A stretch of DNA of 64,000 bases, taken from positions 1-64,000 of the forward strand of contig CAJTCG010000012.1 in assembly GCA_910574635.1 (NCBI GenBank), read 5' to 3'. The notes beneath the pieces were generated by a model. The model saw only the letters and a list, made by a program, of their open reading frames with translations. It made no database searches and was not told the DNA's origin. This document shows positions 7,980 to 17,215 of the stretch, piece by piece. A program made the translations under genes and the position numbers. The stretch's first letter is position 1; the number at the start of each line of letters is the position of its first letter. This stretch comes from Oscillospiraceae bacterium (GTDB taxonomy: Bacteria; Bacillota; Clostridia; Oscillospirales; Oscillospiraceae).

Positions 7980-9455
7980 ATGCTGTATATTGGAATCGAC
8001 CTGGGCACCTCCGCCGTGAAGCTGCTGCTGATGGACGAGGAGGGACAAATCCAAAACATCGTCTCCCGGGAATACCCGCTGTCTTTTCCCAAGCCTGGCT
8101 GGTCCGAGCAGAACCCGGCGGACTGGCTGGAAGCGGTGGTGACTGGCATCCGGGAGTTGACGGCGGACTGCGATAAGACCCGGATTGCGGCCATCGGCTG
8201 CGGCGGGCAGATGCACGGGCTGGTGGCCCTGGACGGGGAGGACCGGGTCCTCCGCCCCGCCATTCTTTGGAACGACGGCCGCACCGCTCAGGAGGTGGAC
8301 TACCTCAACAAGATCGTGGGCCGGGAAAAAATCAGCCGGTATACCGCCAACATCGCCTTCGCGGGCTTCACGGCCCCTAAGCTCCTCTGGATGCGGAAGA
8401 ACGAGCCGGAGCTGTTCGCCAGAATCGACAAGGTGATGCTGCCCAAGGATTACATCAACTACTGCCTCACCGGAGTTCACTGCACCGATGTCTCCGACGC
8501 CTCGGGGATGCTCCTCTTCGACGTGGAGCACAAGCGCTGGAGCCCGGAGATGCTGGAGCTGTGCGGTCTGCGGGAGTCCCAGATGGCGAAGGCCTTCGAG
8601 AGCTATGAGGCCGTGGGCACCCTCAAGCCGGACATGGCGAGGGCCCTGGGCCTGGCGGAAACGACGGTGGTCTGCGCCGGGGCGGGGGACAACGCCGCCG
8701 CCGCCGTGGGCACGGGCACCGTGGGGGACGGGGGCTGCAACATCAGCCTGGGCACCTCCGGGACCATCTTTATCTCCAGCAAAACCTTCGGCGTGGACCC
8801 CAACAACGCCCTTCACTCCTTCGCCCACGCCGACGGCGGATACCACCTCATGGGCTGCATGCTCTCCGCCGCCAGCTGCAACAAGTGGTGGATGGAGGAT
8901 ATTTTAAAGACCCCGGACTACGCCGGGGAACAGGCGGCGATTACCCCGGAGAAGCTGGGGCGGAACCGCGTGTTTTTCCTCCCCTACCTCATGGGGGAGC
9001 GAAGCCCCATCAACGACACCGGCGCCCGGGGCTGCTTGATTGGCATGACTATGGATACCACCAGGGCGGACCTGCTCCAGGCAGTGCTGGAGGGCGTGGC
9101 CTTCGCCATTCGGGACAGCTTTGAGGTGGCCCGGAGCCTGGGCGTGGAGATTCCCCGCTCCAACATCTGCGGCGGGGGCAGCAAGTCCGGGCTCTGGCGG
9201 ACCATCATGGCCAATGTCCTGGGCATCCCCCTGGACATCGTGGCCACAGAGCAGGGACCCGGCTACGGCGGGGCCATGCTGGCCATGGTGGCGGCGGGGC
9301 GGTTCCCCTCCGTCCAGGCGGCGGCGGACGCACTGGTGCGCGTTGCCGGCACCGTGGAGCCGGAGGCGAAGCTGACCGCCCTCTATGAGGAGCGGTACCG
9401 GCAGTTCCAAAAAATATACCCCGCCTGCAAGGCGCTGTTCCCCCAGCTTCTTTAA
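7980..9455 (+). CDS. xylB: Xylulokinase (FGGY family)
   Basis: The 491-residue kinase starts with the ATPase-fold phosphate loop YIGIDLGTSAVK. It has the substrate-region motif GCGGQMHGLV and the second nucleotide motif GGGSKSGLWR, both close to XylB. It would convert D-xylulose plus ATP to xylulose-5-phosphate for the pentose phosphate pathway. It follows the GH3 gene by 11 bases with AAGGAG upstream, so it is co-transcribed. FGGY specificity is hard to fix from sequence alone, but length and motifs favour XylB. Confidence 0.88.
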   Translation: MLYIGIDLGTSAVKLLLMDEEGQIQNIVSREYPLSFPKPGWSEQNPADWLEAVVTGIRELTADCDKTRIAAIGCGGQMHGLVALDGEDRVLRPAILWNDGRTAQEVDYLNKIVGREKISRYTANIAFAGFTAPKLLWMRKNEPELFARIDKVMLPKDYINYCLTGVHCTDVSDASGMLLFDVEHKRWSPEMLELCGLRESQMAKAFESYEAVGTLKPDMARALGLAETTVVCAGAGDNAAAAVGTGTVGDGGCNISLGTSGTIFISSKTFGVDPNNALHSFAHADGGYHLMGCMLSAASCNKWWMEDILKTPDYAGEQAAITPEKLGRNRVFFLPYLMGERSPINDTGARGCLIGMTMDTTRADLLQAVLEGVAFAIRDSFEVARSLGVEIPRSNICGGGSKSGLWRTIMANVLGIPLDIVATEQGPGYGGAMLAMVAAGRFPSVQAAADALVRVAGTVEPEAKLTALYEERYRQFQKIYPACKALFPQLL

Positions 9456-9467
9456 AGGAGGAACCCC

Positions 9468-10103
9468 ATGAAGATTGAATCTGTTTACAGCCCCGCCTTC
9501 CGGGCCTACGGCCAGGTGCTCACCGGCTATGACACGGAAAAGCTGCTCTGGGCCATGGAGGCCATCCCCCTGCCGAAGGAGGGCACGGCCTATGAGCCGT
9601 CCATCGCCGCCTTGGAAGGCTGCGATATCTTCCGGCGGTTCCAGGACCACGCCTACGGCGGGATGCCGGTACAAATCGGCATGTGCTGGGGGCGCAATAC
9701 CAAGCTCAACTGCCTGGAGTACCACCGGGACAGCGAGGTCAACATCGGATCGTCGGACTTCATTCTCCTGCTGGCGAAACAGGAGGAACTGGTGGACGGC
9801 CGGCTGGATACCGCCTGTGTCCGGGCCTTCCGGGTCCCCGCCGGGGCGGTGGTGGAGGTCTACGCCACGACGCTGCACTACGCCCCCTGCCATGTGGATG
9901 GGGCAAAGGGCTTCCGGGTGGCGGTGGTGCTGCCCAGGGGCACCAATGAGACCAGGCCTGTCCTCACGCAGCTGAACGCGGAGGATGACCGCCTGTGGGC
10001 GAAAAACAAATGGCTGCTGGCGCACCCGGACTCCGGCGAGGCCGGACAGGGGGCCTGGGTGGGCCTGATAGGTGAGAACATTGATATCAAAAACGATCTT
10101 TGA
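9468..10103 (+). CDS. DUF4867 cupin-like protein, possible sugar isomerase partner
   Basis: This 211-residue protein matches the DUF4867 pattern found beside pentose genes in Clostridia. It has a metal-site-like cluster LEYHRDSE (about residues 83-90), a second motif TLHYAPCH (about 137-144), and alternating beta-strand character as in cupins. D-lyxose isomerase is a cupin that makes D-xylulose, the substrate of the adjacent kinase. A similar role is possible but unproven. AAAGGAGG lies before the ATG. Confidence 0.7.
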   Translation: MKIESVYSPAFRAYGQVLTGYDTEKLLWAMEAIPLPKEGTAYEPSIAALEGCDIFRRFQDHAYGGMPVQIGMCWGRNTKLNCLEYHRDSEVNIGSSDFILLLAKQEELVDGRLDTACVRAFRVPAGAVVEVYATTLHYAPCHVDGAKGFRVAVVLPRGTNETRPVLTQLNAEDDRLWAKNKWLLAHPDSGEAGQGAWVGLIGENIDIKNDL

Positions 10104-10119
10104 AAAGGAGGAAGATTCT

Positions 10120-11598
10120 ATGCAATTGACCAATATTCCCGAGGTAAAGCTGGGCCTCGTCGCCGTCTCCCGGGACTGCTTTCCCGTCGCCCTGAGCGAG
10201 AAGCGCCGGGCCGCCGTCAAGGCCGCCTGTTCCGGTGGGCTGTACGAGTGCCCTGTCACGGTGGAAAACGAGCAGGGAATGCTGAAAGCCGTGGAGGACG
10301 TGAAAGCCCATGGCTGCAACGCCCTGGTGGTGTTCCTGGGCAACTTCGGCCCCGAGACGCCGGAGACGCTGATTGCCCGGAATTTTGACGGCCCCTGCAT
10401 GTTTGTGGCCGCCGCCGAGGGGGACGGGGACCTGATCAACGGACGGGGCGACGCCTACTGCGGAATGCTGAACTGCTCCTATAACCTGGGGATGCGGCAT
10501 CTCAAGGGCTATATTCCCGAGTACCCCGTGGGCACGGCGGAGGATCTCGCCGGAATGATCGCCGAATTTGTCCCCATCGCCCGGGCCGTTATCGGCGTGC
10601 GCAATCTGAAAATCATCACCTTCGGCCCCCGGCCTCAGGATTTCTTTGCCTGCAACGCCCCCATCAAGGGCCTGTATGAGCTGGGCGTAGAGGTGGAGGA
10701 GAACTCCGAGCTGGACCTGCTGGTGAGCTACCGGGAGCACGCCGGTGATCCCCGCATCCCGGCGGTCTGCGCGGAAATGGCCGCCGAGATGGGCGAAGGG
10801 CGTTACTACCCCGATCTGGGCGAGCGGATGGCCCAGTTCGAGCTGACGCTGCTGGACTGGGCGGAGAAGCACAAGGGGGCCCGGAAGTACGTGGCCTTCG
10901 CGGACAAGTGCTGGCCCGCGTTTCCCAGCCAGTTCGGCTTTGAGCCCTGCTATGTGAACTCCCGCCTGGTGAGCCGGGGCATCCCGGTTGCCTGTGAGGT
11001 GGACATCTACGGCGCGCTCAGTGAGTACATCGGCATGTGCGTTTCCGGGGACACGGTGACTCTGCTGGACATCAACAACTCCGTCCCCGCCCAGTTGTGG
11101 GCGGAGCAGATCAAGGGTAAGTTTGACTATCAGCTGACGGATACCTTCATGGGCTTCCACTGCGGCAACACCCCCGCCTGCAAGCTGTGCGCGGACCGGG
11201 CTGTCAAGTATCAGCTCATCCAGAACCGCCTGCTGGAAAACGGCGGCGAACCCGACTTCACCCGGGGCACCCTGGAGGGCGACATCGCCGCCAGCGATAT
11301 CACCTTCTACCGCCTCCAGTGCGACAGTGACGGAAATCTCCGGTCCTACATCGCCCAGGGCGAGGTGCTGCCGGTGGCCACGGGCAGCTTCGGCGGCATC
11401 GGCGTGTTCGCTATTCCCGAGATGGGCCGGTTCTACCGCCATGTGCTCATCCAGAAGCGCTATCCCCACCACGGGGCCGTGGCCTTCGGGCACTATGGCA
11501 AGGCGCTGTTCGAGGTGTTCAAGTTCCTTGGGATTCAGGATATCGCCTACAACCAGCCCAAGAGCCTGCCCTATCCCACGGAGAACCCATTTCAGTAA
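10120..11598 (+). CDS. L-fucose/L-arabinose-isomerase-like protein
   Basis: The 492-residue protein resembles FucI/AraA superfamily isomerases. It has an N-terminal Rossmann-like part (LVVFLGNFGPETPETL), a central region with candidate metal ligands (CEVDIYGALSEY, FMGFHCGNTP) and a C-terminal barrel. The superfamily interconverts aldoses and ketoses using manganese. With xylulokinase alongside and no XylA in view, it may supply the kinase with its ketose; the true substrate is unknown. ATG 10120 follows AAAGGAGG by eight bases; the frame extends upstream but overlaps the previous gene. Confidence 0.75.
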   Translation: MQLTNIPEVKLGLVAVSRDCFPVALSEKRRAAVKAACSGGLYECPVTVENEQGMLKAVEDVKAHGCNALVVFLGNFGPETPETLIARNFDGPCMFVAAAEGDGDLINGRGDAYCGMLNCSYNLGMRHLKGYIPEYPVGTAEDLAGMIAEFVPIARAVIGVRNLKIITFGPRPQDFFACNAPIKGLYELGVEVEENSELDLLVSYREHAGDPRIPAVCAEMAAEMGEGRYYPDLGERMAQFELTLLDWAEKHKGARKYVAFADKCWPAFPSQFGFEPCYVNSRLVSRGIPVACEVDIYGALSEYIGMCVSGDTVTLLDINNSVPAQLWAEQIKGKFDYQLTDTFMGFHCGNTPACKLCADRAVKYQLIQNRLLENGGEPDFTRGTLEGDIAASDITFYRLQCDSDGNLRSYIAQGEVLPVATGSFGGIGVFAIPEMGRFYRHVLIQKRYPHHGAVAFGHYGKALFEVFKFLGIQDIAYNQPKSLPYPTENPFQ

Positions 11599-11799
11599 GT
11601 GTCATGCTTCCATTGCCCGTCAGGGCGCGTGAATCAAAACCATGGGCCGGTCTGCCGCTCCACTTCCACGGCGGCCGGCACCTAAAAAAGGAGGAAGACC
11701 GCGTCGGCCTGCGGTGCGGCAGTGTGGAGACCTGTCGTAAAGCCCCCTGACCGGGGCGAGGCGAAGGCGGCGGAGGCCCCTTCGCCAGGGCCGAGAGTT
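11599..11799 (+). other. Leader before the ATPase gene, with hairpin
   Basis: This 201-base gap holds AAAAAAGGAGG (about 11686-11696) with no clear gene behind it, and a hairpin GGCGAAGG/CCTTCGCC (11760-11767 with 11779-11786) just before the ATPase start. The hairpin could mask or space the ribosome binding site. No strong promoter is seen. Confidence 0.4.
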
Positions 11800-12990
11800 A
11801 TGGCAAGTTTGAATCTGAAGGGCATCACCAAAATCTATCCCCACAGCGGCGGACAGAAAAAAAGCAAGAAGAAGGCCGGGGACCCCGAGAAGAAAGTCAA
11901 CCTCCAGGTAACCGCCGAGGGCGTCATTGCCGTTCAGGAGTTCAATCTGGACATCAAGGACAAGGAGTTTATCGTTCTCGTCGGCCCCTCCGGCTGCGGC
12001 AAGTCCACTACCCTGCGGATGGTGGCGGGTCTGGAGGAAATTTCCGGCGGCGAGCTGTATATCGACGGAAAGCTCATGAACGACGTGGAGCCCAAAAACC
12101 GGGACATCGCCATGGTGTTTCAGAGCTACGCCCTCTATCCCCACATGACGGTGTACGAGAACATGGCCTTCCCCCTGAAGCTGCGGAAGACGGACAAGGC
12201 GGAAATTGACCGCCGGGTCAAGGAGGCGGCGGAGACCCTGGACATCACCCAGTACCTGGACCGCAAGCCCAAGGCCCTCTCCGGCGGACAGCGCCAGCGT
12301 GTGGCCATTGGCCGGGCCATCGTCCGGGAGCCCAAGGTGCTGCTGATGGATGAGCCCCTCTCCAACCTGGACGCGAAACTGAGAAACCAGATGCGCGCCG
12401 AGATCATCAAGCTGCGCCAGAAAATCAACACGACCTTCATCTATGTCACCCACGACCAGACCGAGGCCATGACCCTGGGCGACCGGATCGTCATCATGAA
12501 GGACGGCTTCATCCAGCAGATCGGCACCCCCCAGGAGGTCTTCGACCATCCGGCGAACCTGTTCGTGGCGGGCTTCATCGGCATGCCCCAGATGAACTTC
12601 TTCGACGCCAAGCTCCTCTGCGAGGGCGGCAAATACTTCGTCAGCGTAGGCGGCTGCAAGGTGGAGCTGTCCGGCGACAAGCAGAAGAACCTGGCGGCGA
12701 AAAAGGTATCCGCCCAGGCCATTACCCTGGGCGTCCGGCCCAGCCACATGGTGCTGGCCAAGCAGCCCGGCAACACCCTTGCCGCCAAGGTGGAGGTCTC
12801 GGAAATGATGGGCAGCGAGGTCCATTTCCACGCCAATGCCGAGGGCCGGGACGTGGTAGTGATTGTGCCCACCATGGACGCCACGGGAACCCACATCGAC
12901 TCCTTCCGCGCCGGGGACCAGATGAACCTGACCTTCAGCGGCAACGTGTGCCATGTCTTCGGCCAGGACGGAAAGAACCTGGAGTTTTGA
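11800..12990 (+). CDS. Sugar ABC transporter ATPase (MsmX/UgpC type)
   Basis: The 396-residue ATPase has Walker [10 protein letters not shown], signature [13 protein letters not shown], Walker [13 protein letters not shown] and switch His in [11 protein letters not shown]-terminal TOBE/MalK-type regulatory domain starts near residue 270. It would energise the permeases at 3407-5176 and possibly other sugar transporters. A lysine-rich insert of about 30 residues (near 15-45) interrupts the usual N-terminus between IYP and the first strand. The start is uncertain: the ATG at 11800 has only a weak ribosome site, and a GTG at 11722 is in frame. Confidence 0.9.
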   Translation: MASLNLKGITKIYPHSGGQKKSKKKAGDPEKKVNLQVTAEGVIAVQEFNLDIKDKEFIVLVGPSGCGKSTTLRMVAGLEEISGGELYIDGKLMNDVEPKNRDIAMVFQSYALYPHMTVYENMAFPLKLRKTDKAEIDRRVKEAAETLDITQYLDRKPKALSGGQRQRVAIGRAIVREPKVLLMDEPLSNLDAKLRNQMRAEIIKLRQKINTTFIYVTHDQTEAMTLGDRIVIMKDGFIQQIGTPQEVFDHPANLFVAGFIGMPQMNFFDAKLLCEGGKYFVSVGGCKVELSGDKQKNLAAKKVSAQAITLGVRPSHMVLAKQPGNTLAAKVEVSEMMGSEVHFHANAEGRDVVVIVPTMDATGTHIDSFRAGDQMNLTFSGNVCHVFGQDGKNLEF

Positions 12991-13002
12991 CCATAGGGGC
13001 GC

Positions 13003-13031
13003 TTGACCGCCCACAGACGGTGTGATATACT
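13003..13031 (+). promoter_or_regulatory. Promoter of the GH1 gene
   Basis: TTGACC (13003-13008) and TATACT (13026-13031) with a 17-base spacer form a good sigma-A promoter. It starts 12 bases after the ATPase stop, so the GH1 gene can be expressed apart from the long operon. Confidence 0.65.
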
Positions 13032-13046
13032 CTGCCGCGTCAATGA

Positions 13047-13080
13047 TTCCCCCAGGCTGGCTCTCGCCCGCCTGGGGGAA
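13047..13080 (+). promoter_or_regulatory. GC-rich hairpin in the GH1 leader
   Basis: A perfect 11-base stem (TTCCCCCAGGC with GCCTGGGGGAA, loop of 12 bases) lies just after the predicted transcription start of the GH1 gene. There is no T-run, so it is either a 5-prime stabilising structure or a weak terminator of the preceding operon. Confidence 0.5.
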
Positions 13081-13125
13081 CTGGCAAATTGCGTTTATCT
13101 ATATAACGAAGAAGGAGCTTGATCC

Positions 13126-14406
13126 ATGGGATTTCCAAAGGATTTTATTTGGGGCGCCGCTTCCGCCTCTTATCAGATTGAGGGCGCCGTGAGCGAGGAC
13201 GGCCGGGGAGAAAGCATTTGGGACGTTTTCTCCCACATCCCCGGAAAGGTCAAATGGGGCGATACCGGCGACACGGCCGCCGACGCCTATCACCGCTGGC
13301 GGGACGACATCGCCATCATGAAGGAGATGGGCCTCCAGGCCTATCGATTCTCTATTGCCTGGCCCCGGGTAGACCCCAAAGGCGACGGGCATTGGAACCA
13401 GGCGGGGCTGCACTACTACAGTGAGTTGGTGGACGGCCTACTGGAGGAGGGAATCCAGCCCTGGGTGACTTTGTTCCATTGGGACCTTCCCCAGGCATTG
13501 CAGCGGCAGGGCGGCTGGCAGAACCCGGAGACCGCCCGGCGCTTTGAGGCCTACGCGGAGAAAATGGCGGAGCTGTTCCGGGGCCGGGTGCGCCGGTGGT
13601 TCACTTTTAACGAGCCCCAGTGCTTCATAGGAATGGGCTATGGGACGGGAGAACACGCCCCGGGCCTGCGGCTGGACGGCGACAGCCTCAGCGCCTGCTG
13701 GGAGACCTTCTGCCAGGCGCACTCTCTGGGACAGAAGGCTCTGCACCGGGCGGACGGCGGAAATCTGGTGGGTGTCGCCTCCACGGGGGCGGTCTGTTAT
13801 CCCGCCAGTCAGGCTCCCGAAGACGTGGAGGCAGCCCGGCAGGGGACCTTTGCCCTTCCTCTGGGGCCCAGGACCTTCTCCCACACCCTGGCCCTGGACC
13901 CCCTGTGCCTGGGGGAAGAATACGAGAAGCCGGACTTCATCGGGCTCAACCTCTATCAGGGCGCACCCGTCCGCGCGGGCAAAAACGGGCCGGAGACGAT
14001 TCCCTTCCCGGCGGGCTTCCCCCGGACCGCCCTGGGCTGGCCCATCACCCCGGAGGCCCTGGAGTGGGGCCCGCGGTTTTTAGCGGAACGCTACGGTCTG
14101 CCGCTGGTGGTCAGTGAAAACGGTCTGGCCTGTACGGACCGGGTTTTCCTGGACGGCGCCGTACACGATCCTCTGCGGATCGACTTCCTGACCCGGTATC
14201 TCCGGGCGCTGGAGCGCGCCATTGACCAGGGCACGGATGTCCGGGGGTATTTCCAGTGGTCCCTGACAGATAACTTCGAGTGGGCTGAGGGCTATGACCC
14301 CCGCTTTGGCCTGGCCTATGTGGATTACGCCACAGGGGACCGGATGCTGAAAGACAGCGGGCGGTGGTACCGGGAGGTCATTCGCTCCAACGGTGCGGAC
14401 TTGTGA
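13126..14406 (+). CDS. Glycoside hydrolase family 1, beta-glucosidase
   Basis: The 426-residue GH1 enzyme has the N-terminal signature FIWGAASASYQIEGA, acid/base Glu163 in TFNEP and nucleophile Glu331 in VVSENG. The C-terminal WSLTDNFEWAEGY forms the glucose pocket. It is a little shorter than the usual 450-480 residues. No signal peptide and no phosphate-loop hint of 6-phospho substrates are seen, so a cytoplasmic beta-glucosidase (or beta-galactosidase/xylosidase side activity) acting on ABC-imported sugars is likely. GAAGGAG precedes the ATG. Confidence 0.9.
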   Translation: MGFPKDFIWGAASASYQIEGAVSEDGRGESIWDVFSHIPGKVKWGDTGDTAADAYHRWRDDIAIMKEMGLQAYRFSIAWPRVDPKGDGHWNQAGLHYYSELVDGLLEEGIQPWVTLFHWDLPQALQRQGGWQNPETARRFEAYAEKMAELFRGRVRRWFTFNEPQCFIGMGYGTGEHAPGLRLDGDSLSACWETFCQAHSLGQKALHRADGGNLVGVASTGAVCYPASQAPEDVEAARQGTFALPLGPRTFSHTLALDPLCLGEEYEKPDFIGLNLYQGAPVRAGKNGPETIPFPAGFPRTALGWPITPEALEWGPRFLAERYGLPLVVSENGLACTDRVFLDGAVHDPLRIDFLTRYLRALERAIDQGTDVRGYFQWSLTDNFEWAEGYDPRFGLAYVDYATGDRMLKDSGRWYREVIRSNGADL

Positions 14407-14518
14407 GAGGGCTTGTATCAATCCCCCTGACAGATCCAAGCGAGGAATTCACCCCCCAATATGGTCCTTTATTGGACGTTTCCATTATCTTCGTCTGTTT
14501 GCCTGCCTTTTACCTGCT

Positions 14519-14655
14519 TTAATCAGTGCTTCCCTAAATAAACGGCGCGGAAAGGAAACGTGCCACAGCTTGGGAGAAAATTTTTGCCGCACGGCGGCGG
14601 CAGGGACCAGGCAATTCAAAAACTGCATCGCTATAAACAAAGAATAGTCCCATTC
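14519..14655. repeat. IS-end-like segment, copy 2
   Basis: This non-coding segment is homologous to 140-232 in the same orientation: AATCAGTGCTTCCCTAAATA, GCGCGGAAAGG and CTATAAACAAAGAATAGTCC. It contains about 40 extra bases between the blocks. No transposase frame adjoins it, so it looks like a solo end or a decayed element. The stretch 14407-14518 before it shows nothing recognisable. Confidence 0.5.
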
Positions 14656-14659
14656 TCAG

Positions 14660-15700
14660 AACTCGTCAAACCGGCGTCTCAATTCCTCGTCCGTCAGCTC
14701 CCCGCGCTCAGAGCGCTCCAATAGCGGCGTTCCACTCATCCACGCCCCCCTCTCTGCTTTCGGGCCTTCAAACGGTTGTAGGTCCGGTCATACTCCTTCC
14801 GGGCCGGAGTGTGGTTCGCTTTTCCCAAAGCCTCCTTACGGTGAGCGCCTGCCTTCCGGCAGGTACGCTCCAGCTCGCCGGGAGCGACGTTGTTGCAGTA
14901 GCACGTGTTGTACCCGGCGGTCAGCAGGAAGTACCGTCCGCAGTTGTGGCACTGCCTTGGCGCGTTGCCCAGGGCCAGGCCCCTATAAAACTCTGTCCGT
15001 AAAAAGTCCGCCAGGCTGTTGAACGTCGACTTCTCCGCCACGAAGACCCTGCCCTCCTCAGTAGGATGCATCATGGGTACGAAGTCCACCTCCAAGGGGA
15101 AGCTCTGCTCAAACTCATCGTTGAAAATGTGCGCGCCGATGGAAAGCATATCGGAGTAGAAGCGGGAGTATGCCTGGGCGTAGGCGCCGCTGGTCCTCCG
15201 CTTCAGCGGCTCGAAATACGTCCTCGTCATCTCCGCGACCTGCTGGCGGAAGGCGCGGCTGGACTCTGCGAAGCAGGCGAGCCCAGCCATCATCCCTTGG
15301 TATATGGCGTACCCTTCGGCAGACGGGTCCTGCACCTGATCCCATTTCTCTTTGTCCGCCATCAGCCCTTGAAAGGTATGGAAATAACACGCCTCGTCCA
15401 GCTTCAAGGCTCGATAGGCTGGCAGAGTAAGGACGAGTTCCCAGATAGCGTTCAGCCGTTCCTGCGCAAAAGCGGCTGCGCTGTCTGTTTTTCTGCGGGC
15501 AGCTTCCGGGCGGCGGAGATAAACAGACTGACCCGCCGGTCGATCTCGTTCAGGATTGACTCGTCCGGGTTCATGACGTCCACGCAGCACTGGCCGATGG
15601 GATAGTCCTTTTTGCCTATGAGCACTCGGTCGCCGTAGAAGAATACGGTGAACTGGTCGTAGGTGTAGTCCAGTTCGATGTGCGGCTGTTCCTCTGCTAT
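14660..15700 (-). pseudogene. DUF6076-family gene, frameshifted
   Basis: The main frame ends in CHNCGRYFLLTAGYNTCYCNN and ARKEYDRTYNRLKARKQRG, the zinc-binding C-terminus of DUF6076 proteins found on clostridial mobile elements. The N-terminal 80 residues (IELDYTYDQFTVFFYGDRV onward) lie in another frame and join after PAEK near 15485 if one A is restored in a run of five. The natural tail (LLERSERGELTDEELRRRF) is again in another frame after 14736. The apparent start is ATA at 15700 behind AGGAGG with nine-base spacing. At least two frame breaks make it inactive. Function of the family is unknown. Confidence 0.75.
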
Positions 15701-15835
15701 GACTGCCTTCCTCCTGTATCCGATAGAGATTTGGGATTTCCCTAATCGGGTTCAAATCCGTTGAAAATCGTAGCCGGTAGTGATACCCTCATCGTATCAG
15801 ATGGACGAAGAAAAATCAATCACAGAGGGTGACAG

Positions 15836-16130
15836 ATGATGCTCTGGCAGTGTGCAAAGCCCGCAACCAAAAGATTCTTTCCTCTGCCCGACGAGATTTT
15901 TTCTCTGGGTCTGTCGTCGGGCGCGCTGGCGGTCTACTCCTGCCTGCTCTTCTGCGAGGACTGCAAGACCTATCAGTGCTGGCCCAGCTACAGGTCTATC
16001 GGCGAAGCTGTCCGCATGAGTGTCAACACTGTGCGGAAGTATGTGACTGAGCTGGAAAGTCAAGAGTTGATTGTTACAGAGCCGACGTCTATCTCTCACA
16101 AGAGATGGCCGCAAGCGCAACGGCACTCCC
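15836..16130 (+). pseudogene. Truncated winged-helix (replication-initiator type) gene
   Basis: From ATG 15836 the protein (FFPLPDEIFSLGLSSGALAVY, then SYRSIGEAVRMSVNTVRKYVTELE) is the N-terminal helix-turn-helix of proteins common on clostridial integrative elements. After TEPTSI the expected continuation (TRDGRKRNGT) is in another frame, and the gene then runs into the 3-prime end of a convergent MobC remnant near 16130. It is a broken relic. GAGGGTG precedes the start. Confidence 0.6.
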
Positions 16131-16137
16131 CAGCAGG

Positions 16138-16485
16138 TCACAGCTCCACCAGCGCGGAAAGCTGTTTCAGCAAATCAGACAGAGGGCCCCACAAAGCGGA
16201 GTAGTCCCGCTGGAGGGCCGATATTTCCTCGGGATAAATCCCCCCCGTAGGTGTTGGCATGGATAGCCACTTGATTGAGATTGTTTGAGCACCGCCGCTG
16301 GAGGGACACCAGCTCCCGGACGGGGCAAGGTCAATCTGGAGCACATAGCCGCAGAGGGCCATCCGGCGCATAGGCCCCCATGTTGCGGATGCCCGCCTGG
16401 CCATGCGTTCCTGGATAAGCGCCTGTTCTTCCTCGGACACCATCACATGAAGATGGACGGGGCGGCGGCGCTTTTTGCCAGCCAC
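16138..16485 (-). pseudogene. MobC-like mobilization protein, several frameshifts
   Basis: From GTG 16485 the frame reads KKRRRPVHLHVMVSEEEQALI and ends GGIYPEEISALQRDYSALWG, as in MobC relaxosome proteins. The middle is scrambled: QAGIRNMGAY and VRELVSLQRRCSNNLNQVA, both diagnostic, sit in the other frames. At least four indels are needed to rebuild it. MobC proteins help relaxases nick oriT. This copy is dead. Confidence 0.65.
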
Positions 16486-17215
16486 GCCATCTGTCGCCCC
16501 GGTCGGGCGCGTTCCGTTTGGGCGCGGCGGGGGCCTCTGCCGTTCCCCAGCCAGTTTCCCGGCCTCCCGCAGTTGGGCGGCAATCGGGGCCTTTTCCTGC
16601 CGGGCCCGTTTGCGGCCAGCGGCCTCCTGCTGGAGTTCCCCCCCACGGGCACACTCGGCCAACCGTTCCGAGGAAACAAATTCTTTCACCACATAGCACC
16701 CAAAATCTGGGTAAAACCATGTTAGCCGCTTTCCATCAGGGATGCGGCCCTCGTCCTCCCATTTCCCCACCACCTGGGCCTGGGCATCCAGCAGCCGCCG
16801 CAAATCGGGGTTGTTGCGGGAGGGCTTGAGCTCGTAGTGATAGAGCTCCTTTTCCGAGAGCGGTCGGGCATAGGCCAGCTCTCCCCACGCCAGCCGGGTA
16901 TCATGCTCCACCCAAATCCGGCCCTCGTAGTTTTCGATCCGGATGGGCGGATTTTCCTTTCCATTGGGGAACGTGCCGATGTCCACGGGCCGCTGGGTAG
17001 AATAATACTTGTATACAGGGCATATTTGCAAACCCGGCCAGCTCACTGGCCCGCTGGCGGCGGTGGCCCGCGATGATTTCATAGCCGCAGCCCTCCCGGG
17101 GACGCACCAGCGCGGGCTGGTGTACGCCGTTGTCCTTGACGGACTCCACAAGCCCTTTCATTTCCACATCGTCCCGCATACCAAAGGGATGGTCTTTGAA
17201 CGGGAACAGCTCCGG
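16486..17215 (-). pseudogene. ParB-like / LPD28-domain protein remnant
   Basis: The 5-prime part (ELFPFKDHPFGMRDD, then VESVKDNGVHQPALVRPRE and YEIIAGHRRQRASELAG) is a ParB-type nuclease/CTP-binding domain. It breaks frame after NMPCI. The next frame carries STQRPVDIGTFPNG and KRLTWFYPDFGCYVVKEFV, typical of the LPD28 domain on large conjugative elements. The ParB start is missing: homology stops at 17215, where a rightward gene fragment begins. It appears to be a fused, decayed product of two genes. Confidence 0.6.

Noticed and set aside
15735..15785. GGGTTCAAATCC, resembling a tRNA T-arm
   Set aside because: The T-stem has a mismatch and no acceptor, anticodon or D-arm partner can be found; it is not a tRNA.
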